From: Olleya marilimosa CAM030
GTDB lineage: Bacteria > Bacteroidota > Bacteroidia > Flavobacteriales > Flavobacteriaceae
Length of the DNA stretch: 64,000 bases
Direction of reading: 5' to 3'
Assembly (NCBI RefSeq): GCF_000518485.1
Contig: NZ_JADR01000001.1
Location: 372,001-436,000 of the forward strand
Under the pieces are notes generated by a model that saw only the letters and a program-made list of their open reading frames with translations, searched no databases and was not told the DNA's origin. The position numbers and the translations under genes were made by a program. Below, piece by piece: positions 1 through 9,152 of the stretch. Position 1 is the stretch's first letter, and every line of letters begins with the position of its first letter.

Positions 1-928
1 GTAAAGCTTCCGTACCATCATGTAATGTTACTATTGGTGTTGTATTGTTGTTTATAGCATCAGCAAAAGATTCTAATTCATCTAAAATGGCATTATTGGC
101 AGCAATTTCAGGATTGTCAAAGTAAATTTGCTTTTTAACACCTTCTGCATTTTGTAAAACCATATCAAAATCTCCAGGAGTTTCTGGTGCATCTTTCATT
201 TTTACAACTTCACATTTTTTCTCTAAAAAGTCAACAGAGATATAAGCATCACGTTGAAAAAAACGTGTTTTACGCATATTTTTAAGTGAGATTCTACTAG
301 CAGTTAAATTAGCAACACAACCATTAACAAACTCGATACGTGCATTAGCAATATCAGGTGTGTCACTTATCACTGAAACTCCGCTTGCAGATACATTTTT
401 AACTTTAGATTTAACTACACTTAAAATAACATCAATGTCATGAATCATTAAATCTAAAACCACAGGTACATCTGTCCCACGAGGATTAAACTCGGCTAAA
501 CGATGCGCTTCAATAAACATTGGACTATCTAATTGGTCTTTAACTGCGATAAATGCAGGATTAAAACGCTCGACATGACCTACTTGACCTTTTACACCAT
601 TTTCTGCAACTAAAGCTCTAATACTTTCGGCTTCATGCACAGTATTGGTTATTGGTTTTTCAATAAATATATGTTTACCTTTAGATATAGCTTGTTTAGC
701 ACAATCGTAATGAGAAAGGGTAGGTGTGACAATGTCTACAACATCTACAGCATCTATTAAACCCTCAATGGTATTAAAATATTTGTAACCAAATTCGGCT
801 TCTACTTTTTTAGCGTTGTCCTCATCAGCATCATAAAATCCTACTAATTGAAATTTGTCTGATTGATTTAATAATCTAAGATGAATTTTTCCAAGGTGAC
901 CAGCACCTAATACACCAGCTTTTAGCAT
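1..928 (-). CDS. Gfo/Idh/MocA-family oxidoreductase (partial, C-terminus outside window)
   Basis: I translated this from the reverse strand; it starts at ATG 928-926 and runs off the left edge. The N-terminus MLKAGVLGAGHLGKIH is a Rossmann dinucleotide-binding motif (GxGxxG). It is followed by the EKP segment (FIEKPIT) and a GHVERFNPA segment, both typical of NAD(P)-dependent sugar/inositol dehydrogenase-like Gfo/Idh/MocA proteins. Substrate is not predictable. A TATTTTTG -7 element lies just upstream (954-947, minus), giving a very short leader. It is divergent from pcm. Family is confident; function beyond a cytosolic NAD(P)-linked oxidoreductase is unknown. Confidence 0.85.
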   Translation of the reverse strand, partial: MLKAGVLGAGHLGKIHLRLLNQSDKFQLVGFYDADEDNAKKVEAEFGYKYFNTIEGLIDAVDVVDIVTPTLSHYDCAKQAISKGKHIFIEKPITNTVHEAESIRALVAENGVKGQVGHVERFNPAFIAVKDQLDSPMFIEAHRLAEFNPRGTDVPVVLDLMIHDIDVILSVVKSKVKNVSASGVSVISDTPDIANARIEFVNGCVANLTASRISLKNMRKTRFFQRDAYISVDFLEKKCEVVKMKDAPETPGDFDMVLQNAEGVKKQIYFDNPEIAANNAILDELESFADAINNNTTPIVTLHDGTEAL

Positions 929-946
929 AGTTTGTTCTGTTTTCAA

Positions 947-954
947 CAAAAATA
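947..954 (-). promoter_or_regulatory. -7 promoter element of the Gfo/Idh/MocA gene
   Basis: The minus strand reads TATTTTTG, matching the Bacteroidota TAnnTTTG consensus, about 19 bases before the start codon at 928. Confidence 0.5.
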
Positions 955-1088
955 AGTTTTTTTATACAGTATTTAATATGAATTTGATAATTATATAATC
1001 GATTTAAGACAAAATTATAAATTGAATGAAAAACCTTTTCAGCTTTAAATTTTTGAAGTAATTTTATGCTCTAAACTATCCACTACCA

Positions 1089-1730
1089 TTGAAAGACACT
1101 TTTAAACATCAAGGCTTACGACAGCAGCTAGTAGCTGTTTTGAAGGACAAAGGAATTACTAATACAGCAGTTTTAGCTGCAATTGGCAGAATACCAAGAC
1201 ATTTGTTTATGGATTCTAGTTTTTTGGATCATGCGTATCAGGATAAGGCATTTCCTATTGCTGCAGACCAAACCATTTCTCAGCCATATACTGTTGCTTT
1301 TCAAACCGAATTAATGCAAGTTAAACGAGGTGATAAAGTGTTAGAGATTGGTACAGGTAGTGGTTACCAAACTGCTGTGCTTTGCGAACTTGGTGCTAAA
1401 GTGTATAGTATTGAAAGACAACAAGAGTTATTTAAAATTACGAGTCGTTTTTTACCTAAATTAGGATATAGAGCAAAAAAATTGATTTTTGGAGATGGTT
1501 ATAAAGGTTTAAAAACCGAAGCGCCTTTTACTAGTATTATTGTTACTGCAGGTGCGCCTTTTGTGCCAAACCCTTTATTAGCACAATTAGAAATTGGTGG
1601 ACGTTTAGTAATACCTGTTGGTGATAAAGTACAAACAATGACGCTTTTTGTTAGAAAAGGTCCAAAGGATTTTGAGAAAACAGAGTTTGGCGAGTTTAGA
1701 TTTGTTCCGCTTTTAGAGGATAAAAATTAA
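1089..1730 (+). CDS. pcm: Protein-L-isoaspartate O-methyltransferase
   Basis: Repairs damaged proteins by methylating L-isoaspartyl residues with S-adenosylmethionine. The 213 residues match the family length. SAM-binding motif I (VLEIGTGSGYQT) lies at residues 84-95, and the N-terminal SQPYTVA segment (64-70) is the conserved substrate-side motif. The start codon is TTG (1089-1091): the nearest upstream ATG (1065) is followed at once by a stop, and the family begins with a KDTFKHQG-like segment, so TTG is the best start. A weak TAATTTTA -7 candidate sits at 1059-1066. The gene is divergent from the oxidoreductase and convergent with the next gene. Confidence 0.92.
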   Translation: MKDTFKHQGLRQQLVAVLKDKGITNTAVLAAIGRIPRHLFMDSSFLDHAYQDKAFPIAADQTISQPYTVAFQTELMQVKRGDKVLEIGTGSGYQTAVLCELGAKVYSIERQQELFKITSRFLPKLGYRAKKLIFGDGYKGLKTEAPFTSIIVTAGAPFVPNPLLAQLEIGGRLVIPVGDKVQTMTLFVRKGPKDFEKTEFGEFRFVPLLEDKN

Positions 1731-1740
1731 CTTGTAAGTC

Positions 1741-2415
1741 CTAGTCATTTTCGTAATCATGAACAAAAGTAATATGATTACTGCTTGCCATTAAATTAGG
1801 GTTTGTTCCTTCAATGCCTTCTGGAATTGATTGGTTACGTGCTTTGTAATATTTAACCCAACTAGATAAAGGTTTACCAGAACTATCGTTAAAAGTCATT
1901 GGGTGTGTCAAAAACGGAATAGAATATTTAGGTAAGTCTTGAGTTGAAAACATTTTGTAAACTAACTCTGAGCAATAATAGGAGGTGTCATCCCATAAAA
2001 AAATATCATCATAAGGTGTGTTAACTTTGTTAATACCATATTGTATTGCTGTTTTTAGATAAGGCTTGTAGTAGTTGTCTAGCCTTGCGACTGTGGTTTG
2101 CGATTTATTAAATTTATTTTTATTCCTTTCTAAAAATTTAACTATTGGTGTTATGCAAACGCCTTGTTTAGGTATAGCTTCTACAACAAACCATTTGTTA
2201 TCTTTTTGCATAGCCATACCAACATGAGAATAATTTTTGGCAGAAGCAGTTGCTGTAACGTCTTTTATAGCATTATCAATGTCGTCTGATCCTGTGTTTT
2301 GGAATAGTAAATCCCCTTCTTTTAACTCAAAACTACTGTTAGTTTTTTTATTGCAACTTAACAAAATACATGAGAGTAATACAATGTATGATATGCGTCG
2401 TAAAAAATGATTCAT
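1741..2415 (-). CDS. YiiX/YebB-like NlpC/P60-superfamily lipoprotein (permuted papain-like hydrolase)
   Basis: 224 residues. The N-terminus (LLSCILLSC, Cys21) is a lipobox, so the mature protein is probably a membrane-anchored lipoprotein. The body has the permuted papain-like fold signature: GDLLFQ near residue 34, SHVGMAM with His64, a VVEA strand (about 77-80) and YYCSELVY with Cys148. His64 and Cys148 are the likely catalytic pair. Family members are putative amidases or peptidases of the cell envelope; the true substrate is unknown. It is convergent with pcm, with only 10 bases between the stops. Confidence 0.8.
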   Translation of the reverse strand: MNHFLRRISYIVLLSCILLSCNKKTNSSFELKEGDLLFQNTGSDDIDNAIKDVTATASAKNYSHVGMAMQKDNKWFVVEAIPKQGVCITPIVKFLERNKNKFNKSQTTVARLDNYYKPYLKTAIQYGINKVNTPYDDIFLWDDTSYYCSELVYKMFSTQDLPKYSIPFLTHPMTFNDSSGKPLSSWVKYYKARNQSIPEGIEGTNPNLMASSNHITFVHDYEND

Positions 2416-2600
2416 TATTTAAAAGTATTAAAATGAAATATCAAAATTACATAAAAACTGTACTTGATTAAAGCGAATACTGTAAAATACAAAAGCTTTT
2501 TATTTTTTTAAATTTAAGTTAAGTCTTAAAAAATGTTAATGGTTGCTAATAATAAGACTTACATGTTGTTTCTTTGTTTGCTTATAAATAAAAATAAATT

Positions 2601-3224
2601 ATGACTTTTTTTATATGCTTACTTTTAGGTTTTTGTATTGCTGCTTTAGGTAGTATTACTCCTAGTTTTTTAAATTTAACAGTTGTAAAGTATAGCTTAA
2701 AAAACGGTAAAAAATCTACATTTTATTTAATAGCTGGTTATGCAACAGTTTTGTTTTTTCAAGCAAATTTAGGCGCTTATTTGGCTAATATTTTAATGAA
2801 AAATTCTGAATACATCACCTTAATACAAAAAATAGGAACAGGTATTCTCTTTTTGTTATCCATTAATTTTTTTAGACTTTATTTTTCTCCTAAAAAGGAA
2901 GTTAGTGAGAAAGAAATTCCTAAATCTAAATCCTATTTTTACGGTATTTTAATGTCCTCATTAAATATGATGGCTATTCCGTTTTACTTTACATTTATTT
3001 CGTTATTAATTGGTTTTAAATACTTTGAATACAATGTGTTTAATGCCTTTTATTTTTCAATCGGTTCTACCATTGGTTCTTTTACTTTGTATACGATTTA
3101 TGCGATTGTTGCTAAAAATATTGAACATAAACTAACTTACATTGCTTCTAAAATGGATTTTATCTTAGGTTGTTTAACTGGTGTTGTTGGTATTGGTAAT
3201 GTGATCTATTTGTTTAGTAAGTAG
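2601..3224 (+). CDS. LysE-type transporter-like membrane protein
   Basis: 207 residues with about six hydrophobic segments. The N-terminal part (GFCIAALGSITPSFLNLTVV) corresponds to the LysE/RhtB exporter start, in which a G..PGP-like loop follows TM1; here the loop is GSITPS. A charged loop (SPKKEVSEKEIPKSK, about 96-110) divides the two halves as in LysE proteins. It probably exports amino acids or small metabolites across the inner membrane. It stands alone, convergent with the DUF5686 gene 20 bases downstream. The family call is moderately sure; substrate unknown. Confidence 0.7.
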   Translation: MTFFICLLLGFCIAALGSITPSFLNLTVVKYSLKNGKKSTFYLIAGYATVLFFQANLGAYLANILMKNSEYITLIQKIGTGILFLLSINFFRLYFSPKKEVSEKEIPKSKSYFYGILMSSLNMMAIPFYFTFISLLIGFKYFEYNVFNAFYFSIGSTIGSFTLYTIYAIVAKNIEHKLTYIASKMDFILGCLTGVVGIGNVIYLFSK

Positions 3225-3243
3225 TATAGGTAGTAGGCCTATA

Positions 3244-5712
3244 TTAAAAACTAAACCCAAACATAAAGGTATCGTTAACCAATCCGCTTCCTTGGTAAGC
3301 CCTAACGTAGTCTACACGTAAAAAACGCATTTTTCCCCAACCTAAATTACTTAATCCAAGAGAGTATTCAGTATAAGGTTTATTTTCTTTAGTTGCTGCT
3401 GCATTAAATCCAGCAACCAAATTAAAATTAAGCTTATTTAATAGCGGAATCTTATTTAATATATAACCCTTAAAATTGTGTTCTGCATGTATTTCGGCGT
3501 AAGCCTTATTAGTACTTAATGCGTAGTATGGTAATATTTTAAAAGCATTAATATAATTACCGTCTATAACCGTATTGGTTTGATTACCATTAAAATGGTG
3601 GTAGTCTACAAAAGCAATATTGTCTGCATTGTTAAATACACCTCCTTTGGCTAAGTAGGTTAAATCACCTTTGTTACCTAGGTTTAAGCTTTGGTAAATT
3701 TGAGCTTTAAATTGATCAAAATTATAGTCAGCGTTACTGCTTCCAAAACCTTTTTCGTATCCTAAATATAATGTCGGTATTTTACTATTTGGAAGGTTGT
3801 ATTTGCCAAAAGGATAACTCATGTAGTTTTGTCCAAAGTTAATACGCGTATTAAGATTAAACTTCATGATATTGTGCGCATCAAAGGATGCAACACCATT
3901 TGCAGAAGGATCTATTGGATTATTGCTAGTGTAATCTCTGTCATCTTGTGGTTGCCAAGTTTGATCTGTAGTGTTAAATAATGGTTTACGGTCGTTATAA
4001 CTTAGGTCTGAGTATACATGTAAACCGTTTAGTACTTCTTGACTATAATTTAATTGAGCAAAATTACGGTCGTAAATTTTTAGATAATTTTTTTCTGCCC
4101 ACAGAGAGTAAGAGGTGTTTAATACATCTAAACTAGTTAAGTTAGGATTAAATTGTTCCACTTTACTACCTCCTGATAAGGACACAAATGCTCTGTTTTT
4201 TTTATCAAATCTGTAATTTATAATTCCTGTAGCTCTTAATCTATCCTCTGACTCCCCATAGTTAATTGTAGATGACATATTAAAATACTCTGGACTATCG
4301 TCCTTAAATCGCTTAGTAAAACTTGCAGTTAATGATCCATTCCAACCTTGAACAGTGTTAAATCCTAGTTTGCGAATAGGAGAGGAGATATTAAAATACG
4401 TTTTGTTATACGAGTCACGATAACTGTAACCACCTAAAATATCACCAATTTTAAACTTGTTATCTACTTGGTCAACGGAGTCTAAATAGGTTTTGGATTC
4501 TCTGATTAATTGTATACTATCTCTTCTAACATAATCATTAGCCTCTACAGTAGTTAATGGAACTGGTCTTTTGGCATCCCAATATAACGAGTCCTTTTTA
4601 TTTGCATTATCTTGAAAAGATAGGACTTCTCTGGTAAAATTCTTTTTATCAAAATTTGGGTTAAAGTCATAATCACTGTAAGCTGCTGTAAAACGTCCAT
4701 CACCATTAAATCCAAAAATTCCAAACTCAAAATCAAATAGTTGTGTGGTTTTAACCCATTGTTTTTCTTGGTCGTAATAGGTAAACGTTTGTTTAATTTT
4801 AAATAGATCCACAGCAGGTATTTGTGCTTGTTGTCCAGTTAAAGTGACGTCTGTTCCAAATAAACTCCATTGGTCTTCAACAATATAAATAAATCCTCCA
4901 AATGCTTTATCATTTTTTCGTTTTGGAAGTAATTCAATCTTATTAATAAGGTTACCTAAATCGTCATAAAAGGTACCAACAAGTTTGTATTTGTAGTAGT
5001 TAAAGGCAAAGTCAGCAATAGGAGATACAATTTCGCTACCCAACTCAAAGGTGTTTTGATAAAAATTAAATTCGACGTCAGTCGCATTATTAAAGCTAAA
5101 ACCATTACTGTCTCCACTAATTTTAGAGGCCACAATGGTTTCTTTAATAGGTTTAGGAGATTGATATTCTAGTTTGGATATTGTCTCTGATAAATAGACA
5201 ATACCTGTTCTAGTAGAGTCTAATGCACCATCTAAATCGCCAACCTCTTGACCCATAATTTTTTCTGGGACATTGACCATTTTTAGTAACCCTCTGGAGT
5301 AAAACTCGGCTTTAAACGATTTAAGTTTATTTAAATTCTCTTTTCGTTTAGCAATGGTCTGCCTGATAATTGCATTTGCTGGATTTTCATCCGAATTAAT
5401 AACAACCTCGTCTAAATTGATATCTTCTTCAATTAAAACAACATCTAGTACAAACGGAAGCTTTGTTATAACGACCTTCTTTTTTATAGTTTTATAACCT
5501 AAGTATTGAAACGTAATGGTGTAATCACCTGTTTTATTGATGTCCAATATGTAATTACCATCATTATTGGTTGTGGTACCAGTGTACGTATTTTCAATAA
5601 AAATATTGACTACAGGAAGAGGTTCGTTTTGGTTTGATGTAACGGTTCCTGTAATTTGAGAAAAGGCAAAGCTGCTAAATAGGGTAAATAGAGTAAGTAA
5701 AGAGTATTTCAT
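3244..5712 (-). CDS. DUF5686 / carboxypeptidase-regulatory-like outer membrane protein
   Basis: 822 residues. A Sec signal peptide (MKYSLLTLFTLFSSFAFSQ) is followed by a carboxypeptidase D regulatory-like beta-sandwich (about 20-95, ITGTVTSNQNEPLPVVNIF) and a long DUF5686 region. The C-terminal half has alternating beta-strands, many aromatic residues and a terminal Phe (FMFGFSF), as expected of an outer-membrane barrel. This architecture is common in Flavobacteriia; its function is not established. The gene is monocistronic by spacing. The nearby smaller frame inside it (4554-4736) is a shadow. Confidence 0.82.
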   Translation of the reverse strand: MKYSLLTLFTLFSSFAFSQITGTVTSNQNEPLPVVNIFIENTYTGTTTNNDGNYILDINKTGDYTITFQYLGYKTIKKKVVITKLPFVLDVVLIEEDINLDEVVINSDENPANAIIRQTIAKRKENLNKLKSFKAEFYSRGLLKMVNVPEKIMGQEVGDLDGALDSTRTGIVYLSETISKLEYQSPKPIKETIVASKISGDSNGFSFNNATDVEFNFYQNTFELGSEIVSPIADFAFNYYKYKLVGTFYDDLGNLINKIELLPKRKNDKAFGGFIYIVEDQWSLFGTDVTLTGQQAQIPAVDLFKIKQTFTYYDQEKQWVKTTQLFDFEFGIFGFNGDGRFTAAYSDYDFNPNFDKKNFTREVLSFQDNANKKDSLYWDAKRPVPLTTVEANDYVRRDSIQLIRESKTYLDSVDQVDNKFKIGDILGGYSYRDSYNKTYFNISSPIRKLGFNTVQGWNGSLTASFTKRFKDDSPEYFNMSSTINYGESEDRLRATGIINYRFDKKNRAFVSLSGGSKVEQFNPNLTSLDVLNTSYSLWAEKNYLKIYDRNFAQLNYSQEVLNGLHVYSDLSYNDRKPLFNTTDQTWQPQDDRDYTSNNPIDPSANGVASFDAHNIMKFNLNTRINFGQNYMSYPFGKYNLPNSKIPTLYLGYEKGFGSSNADYNFDQFKAQIYQSLNLGNKGDLTYLAKGGVFNNADNIAFVDYHHFNGNQTNTVIDGNYINAFKILPYYALSTNKAYAEIHAEHNFKGYILNKIPLLNKLNFNLVAGFNAAATKENKPYTEYSLGLSNLGWGKMRFLRVDYVRAYQGSGLVNDTFMFGFSF

Positions 5713-5830
5713 GATAAGTTGGTTGTTTAATAGTATAGACGCACATTTTTATAAAATGGTTGCCTAGCCTCAAACATATAACTTATTGAAATTGAATATT
5801 GTTATAGAAATTATAAAATTTTAAAACGAC

Positions 5831-6289
5831 TTAATTATAGATTTTTTTAATTCTATCTAAGTTTCGTTTATTATCTCTATCCTTAAGTGTTTCGCGTTTA
5901 TCGTATAGTTTTTTTCCTTTAGCTAAAGCAATATCTAATTTAGCTAAACCTTTTTCATTTAAAAATAAGCGTAACGGAATAATGGTTAAACCAGAGGTGT
6001 TTACCTCTTTTAATAATTTTTTAAGCTCACGTTTGTTAAGTAACAATTTGCGTTCTGCTTTTGGTCTGTGGTTATAATAGTTTCCAAATGCATATTCCTG
6101 GATATTCATGTTAATAACAAACAATTCGCCTTGCTCATTAAATTCGCAAAAAGATTCGGCAATAGACGCTTGACTATTTCTAATAGATTTAATCTCTGTT
6201 CCGGTTAAAACAATTCCAGCAGTGTATTTGTCTAAAATTTCATATTGAAATTTAGCCTTTTTGTTAAGTATGTTTATCTTTTTTTGCAT
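5831..6289 (-). CDS. smpB: SsrA-binding protein SmpB
   Basis: Binds tmRNA and brings it to stalled ribosomes for trans-translation. 152 residues is the normal length. Conserved elements seen are the N-terminal NKKAKFQYEI, GIVLTGTEIKSIR (strand and turn), YNHRPKAERKLLLN (tmRNA-binding region) and the basic C-terminal tail KGKKLYDKRE...DLDRIKK-type sequence. It lies upstream of a GNAT gene on the same strand, but the tmRNA gene itself is not in the window. Confidence 0.95.
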   Translation of the reverse strand: MQKKINILNKKAKFQYEILDKYTAGIVLTGTEIKSIRNSQASIAESFCEFNEQGELFVINMNIQEYAFGNYYNHRPKAERKLLLNKRELKKLLKEVNTSGLTIIPLRLFLNEKGLAKLDIALAKGKKLYDKRETLKDRDNKRNLDRIKKIYN

Positions 6290-6323
6290 TAGTGCAAAGC
6301 TAATAAAATAGAAGTTAAAGTAA

Positions 6324-6830
6324 TTATAATTGTTTACTCATTTTATACATCCCATTAAATTGACCTAAAATTAAATCAAAATCTAATGCGTATGAGTCCA
6401 CGATTTTAAAACCACATTGTTTGTAAAACTGTAAAGCTTGTAATTGTGTGTCCATTGCTTCTAACCAAATGGATTTGGATTGGTTTGCTCTAGCAAAATC
6501 ATAGCTTAGTTGCATTAATTGTTTACCTAAACCTAAACCTTGATAATCTTGGTCTAAATATAAGCGATGTAGTTTTGTGGTTGCTAATGACTTTTGATGG
6601 ACCAATCTTAAAATGCCAATGGTTTTGTTATTGTATTCTACAAAATAATAATTGGCGTTTTTGTCTTGTAACTCTGTAGTGAGCTGTTTTAAATTATATT
6701 GCGAGTTTATGTACCAATTACAATCATTGTTTATCCATAAGTGTTGGTAAGCAGGAGGATAAATACGTTGCATTAATTGCAATAATGCATCGTGTTTGGC
6801 TAATGTAATGGGTTGTAAATGTAATTTCAA
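6324..6830 (-). CDS. GNAT-family N-acetyltransferase
   Basis: 168 residues. The acetyl-CoA binding motif A is visible as LHRLYLDQDYQGLGLGKQLM (about 87-106, with the Q/RxxGxG/A pattern QGLGLG). This is followed by SIWLEAMDTQLQALQFYKQCGFKIV, the motif B region with the usual FYKxxGF. It therefore acetylates an amine of a small molecule or protein; the substrate cannot be told. It starts only 10 bases after the end of deoD, so it is probably co-transcribed with deoC-deoD. Confidence 0.85.
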   Translation of the reverse strand: MKLHLQPITLAKHDALLQLMQRIYPPAYQHLWINNDCNWYINSQYNLKQLTTELQDKNANYYFVEYNNKTIGILRLVHQKSLATTKLHRLYLDQDYQGLGLGKQLMQLSYDFARANQSKSIWLEAMDTQLQALQFYKQCGFKIVDSYALDFDLILGQFNGMYKMSKQL

Positions 6831-6840
6831 ACGATCAGTT

Positions 6841-7539
6841 TTAAGCTAACTCTAAAGCAATATCTATCATGTCTTTAAAAGTAGTTTCGCGTTCTTTACT
6901 AGTTGTTTTTTCTCCAGTGACTAATGAGTCTGAAATGGTACAAATAGTTAAAGCGTTAACATTGTGTTTAGCAGCAACAGTGTATAATCCAGCAGTTTCC
7001 ATCTCTACGCAAAGCACACCAAATTTACTCCATTTTTTATAGGACTCAAAATCGTCTGCATAAAACTCGTCTGACGTAAAAACGTTACCAGCTTTAATGG
7101 CAATATTTTTACTTTTAGCAGCTTCAACAGCTTTTTGAAACAATTCAAAACTAGCTGTAGGTGCATAATCTGCACCACCAAATCTAAGCTCGTTTACACC
7201 AGAGTTGGATGAGGCAGCCATAGCCAATACTACATCTCTAATTTTAATGTGTTTTTGGTACGATCCAGCGCTACCAACACGAATCAGGTTTTTTACACCA
7301 AATTGTGTAATTAATTCATGTGCATAAATAGATATGCTTGGTACACCCATTCCTGTTCCCATTACAGAGACACGTTTACCTTGATACATGCCAGTATATC
7401 CTAACATACCTCTAACTTCGTTAAAGCATACAGGATTTTCAAAAAAAGTTGTGGCAATCCACTTGGCACGTAAGGGGTCACCAGGTAATAATATAGTTTC
7501 TGCAACGTCGCCTTTTTGGGCTCCAATATGTATGCTCAT
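6841..7539 (-). CDS. deoD: Purine-nucleoside phosphorylase (DeoD type)
   Basis: Phosphorolysis of (deoxy)nucleosides to base plus (deoxy)ribose 1-phosphate. 232 residues with the DeoD start [29 protein letters not shown], the GDPLRAK phosphate-binding loop, [14 protein letters not shown], and the [10 protein letters not shown] segment that closes the nucleoside site. It is followed by GNAT and preceded (37 bases) by deoC, forming a deoxynucleoside salvage/catabolism pair. Confidence 0.95.
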   Translation of the reverse strand: MSIHIGAQKGDVAETILLPGDPLRAKWIATTFFENPVCFNEVRGMLGYTGMYQGKRVSVMGTGMGVPSISIYAHELITQFGVKNLIRVGSAGSYQKHIKIRDVVLAMAASSNSGVNELRFGGADYAPTASFELFQKAVEAAKSKNIAIKAGNVFTSDEFYADDFESYKKWSKFGVLCVEMETAGLYTVAAKHNVNALTICTISDSLVTGEKTTSKERETTFKDMIDIALELA

Positions 7540-7576
7540 AATTTTATTTATTTAATTGAAATGAATAGCCTAGTGT

Positions 7577-8248
7577 TTAATAACTTTTATCTCCTAATGC
7601 GTTGCCTGTCACAATTGCAATTCCGTTTGAGGTTCCAATACGATCAACACCTAAATTAATGTATTGTAACGCAGTGTCTGTGTCTCTAATCCCTCCAGAG
7701 GCTTTTATTTTTGTAGTACCATTATTAATGGCTTCTTTCATTATAGTTATAGCTTCAATAGTAGCACCTGATTTACCAAATCCTGTTGAGGTTTTAATAA
7801 ATTCGGCTTTAGCCTTAATAGCTAATTTACTAGCTTCGTTTATCTCTTGGTTGTCTAGATAACATGTTTCTAATATTACTTTTAATGTGTTGTTAGGCAT
7901 CACTTTTTTTACAGCTTCTATGTCTTTAAAAGCAGCATCAAAATCATGACTTTTAAGAAGGCCAATATTTAACACCATATCAATCTCGTCTGCACCATCG
8001 TGTAACGCTTGTTTGGTTTCTTCAACTTTTGCTTTAGTGCTCATAGCACCTAACGGAAATCCAATAACACTACACACCTTAACATCGCTATTTTTTAATT
8101 CGGCTTTAGCCAAACCAACATAGCAACTATTTACACATACCGAAAAAAAGTTATGAGTTATAGCTTCTTGACATAATTTTACAATATCAGCTTTAGTTGC
8201 AGTTGCTTTTAAAATGGTGTGATCTATGTATTTGCTTAATGGTTTCAT
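7577..8248 (-). CDS. deoC: Deoxyribose-phosphate aldolase
   Basis: Cleaves 2-deoxyribose 5-phosphate to glyceraldehyde 3-phosphate and acetaldehyde. 223 residues with the DeoC signatures IDHTILKATAT, VCSVIGFPLGAM, GADEIDMVLNIG, and the Schiff-base lysine in FIKTSTGFG (Lys152). The KASGGIRD phosphate-binding segment is near residue 182. It is the first gene of a likely deoC-deoD-GNAT operon. Confidence 0.95.
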   Translation of the reverse strand: MKPLSKYIDHTILKATATKADIVKLCQEAITHNFFSVCVNSCYVGLAKAELKNSDVKVCSVIGFPLGAMSTKAKVEETKQALHDGADEIDMVLNIGLLKSHDFDAAFKDIEAVKKVMPNNTLKVILETCYLDNQEINEASKLAIKAKAEFIKTSTGFGKSGATIEAITIMKEAINNGTTKIKASGGIRDTDTALQYINLGVDRIGTSNGIAIVTGNALGDKSY

Positions 8249-8354
8249 CTAAAAATATTAAGATATAAAGTTAGTGGTTTTTTGATTAAAAAATGAATAG
8301 GTTTTATTATCAAATTACATGCAGCAAAAACAATAAAAAAACTTACTTAAACAA

Positions 8355-8397
8355 TGACATAAGTCAGCTTTTGTGTTTTAAGTCTCGCTTAAATTTG
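8355..8397 (+). promoter_or_regulatory. ompW promoter with FNR/CRP-like box (TGAC-ATAA-GTCA) and -7 TAAATTTG
   Basis: The palindrome occupies 8355-8366 (centre 8360.5). A perfect -7 element TAAATTTG is at 8390-8397. Centre to first base of the -7 is 29.5 bp, the same distance as at five other promoters in this window, placing the box near -41.5. The leader to ompW is about 26 bases. Confidence 0.65.
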
Positions 8398-8428
8398 TAG
8401 TATACAAAAACAACTAATTTAATTTATT

Positions 8429-9046
8429 ATGAAAAAAATAATTATACCCTTTGTGTTACTATTACTATTATCTTTTAGTGTAAAGGCACAAGATGCACCA
8501 TCTAACGATTCTGATTTTAATACTTGGCAAGCTCGTTTTAGAGTAGCATCTGTAATTCCATCTCCTGGAGATAATCTTGAAGGTGCAGATGTTGATATTT
8601 CTACAACCGTAATTCCAGAGGTTGACTTTACTTATTTTTTTACCAAGCATTGGGCTGCAGAGCTTATTTTGGCAACCACTAAACATGAGGTTGAGGTTGA
8701 AGGTTTGGATTTAGGTCATGTATGGTTATTACCTCCAACTTTAAATGTGCAATATCATTTTTATTCAGGTGATTTTAAACCTTACGTTGGAGCAGGTGTA
8801 AACTATACTATTTTTTATGGAGAAGATGCTGGAGATGTTGTGGGTATGGATTATGAAAACTCGGTAGGCTTTTCATTTCAAGCGGGAATTGACTATAATT
8901 TAAACGATAAATGGTTTTTAAATTTAGACATTAAGCAACTATTGCTTAGTACAGATGTAACTGTTAATGCAGGAGAAGCTGTAATACCTGTAGAGGTAGA
9001 TATTAATCCTTTAATTATAGGTCTAGGGATTGGTGTTAAGCTATAA
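8429..9046 (+). CDS. ompW: OmpW-family outer membrane protein
   Basis: 205 residues. The Sec signal peptide ends at VKAQ. The mature part has an eight-stranded barrel pattern: the WQARFRVASVIP first strand, FTYFFTKHWAAELILATT, the LPPTLNVQYHFY segment diagnostic of OmpW, KPYVGAGVNYT, WFLNLDIKQLLL, and a hydrophobic C-terminal strand. Small outer-membrane channels of this family take up hydrophobic compounds or act in stress. It has its own promoter with a TGAC-N4-GTCA box upstream and a strong terminator downstream. E. coli ompW is FNR-activated, so the box may mark oxygen control here. Confidence 0.85.
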   Translation: MKKIIIPFVLLLLLSFSVKAQDAPSNDSDFNTWQARFRVASVIPSPGDNLEGADVDISTTVIPEVDFTYFFTKHWAAELILATTKHEVEVEGLDLGHVWLLPPTLNVQYHFYSGDFKPYVGAGVNYTIFYGEDAGDVVGMDYENSVGFSFQAGIDYNLNDKWFLNLDIKQLLLSTDVTVNAGEAVIPVEVDINPLIIGLGIGVKL

Positions 9047-9065
9047 TGATTGAATAAATATTATT

Positions 9066-9097
9066 AAAAAAGACTACAATTTGTAGTCTTTTTTTTT
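9066..9097 (+). terminator. Rho-independent terminator after ompW
   Basis: Inverted repeat with arms AAGACTACA / TGTAGTCTT followed by an unbroken run of T, 20 bases past the ompW stop. Confidence 0.85.
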
Positions 9098-9152
9098 GTT
9101 TCAAATTTATTATCTCGTTGGACTTATTTATATTTAAAAAAAATAAATCTAG

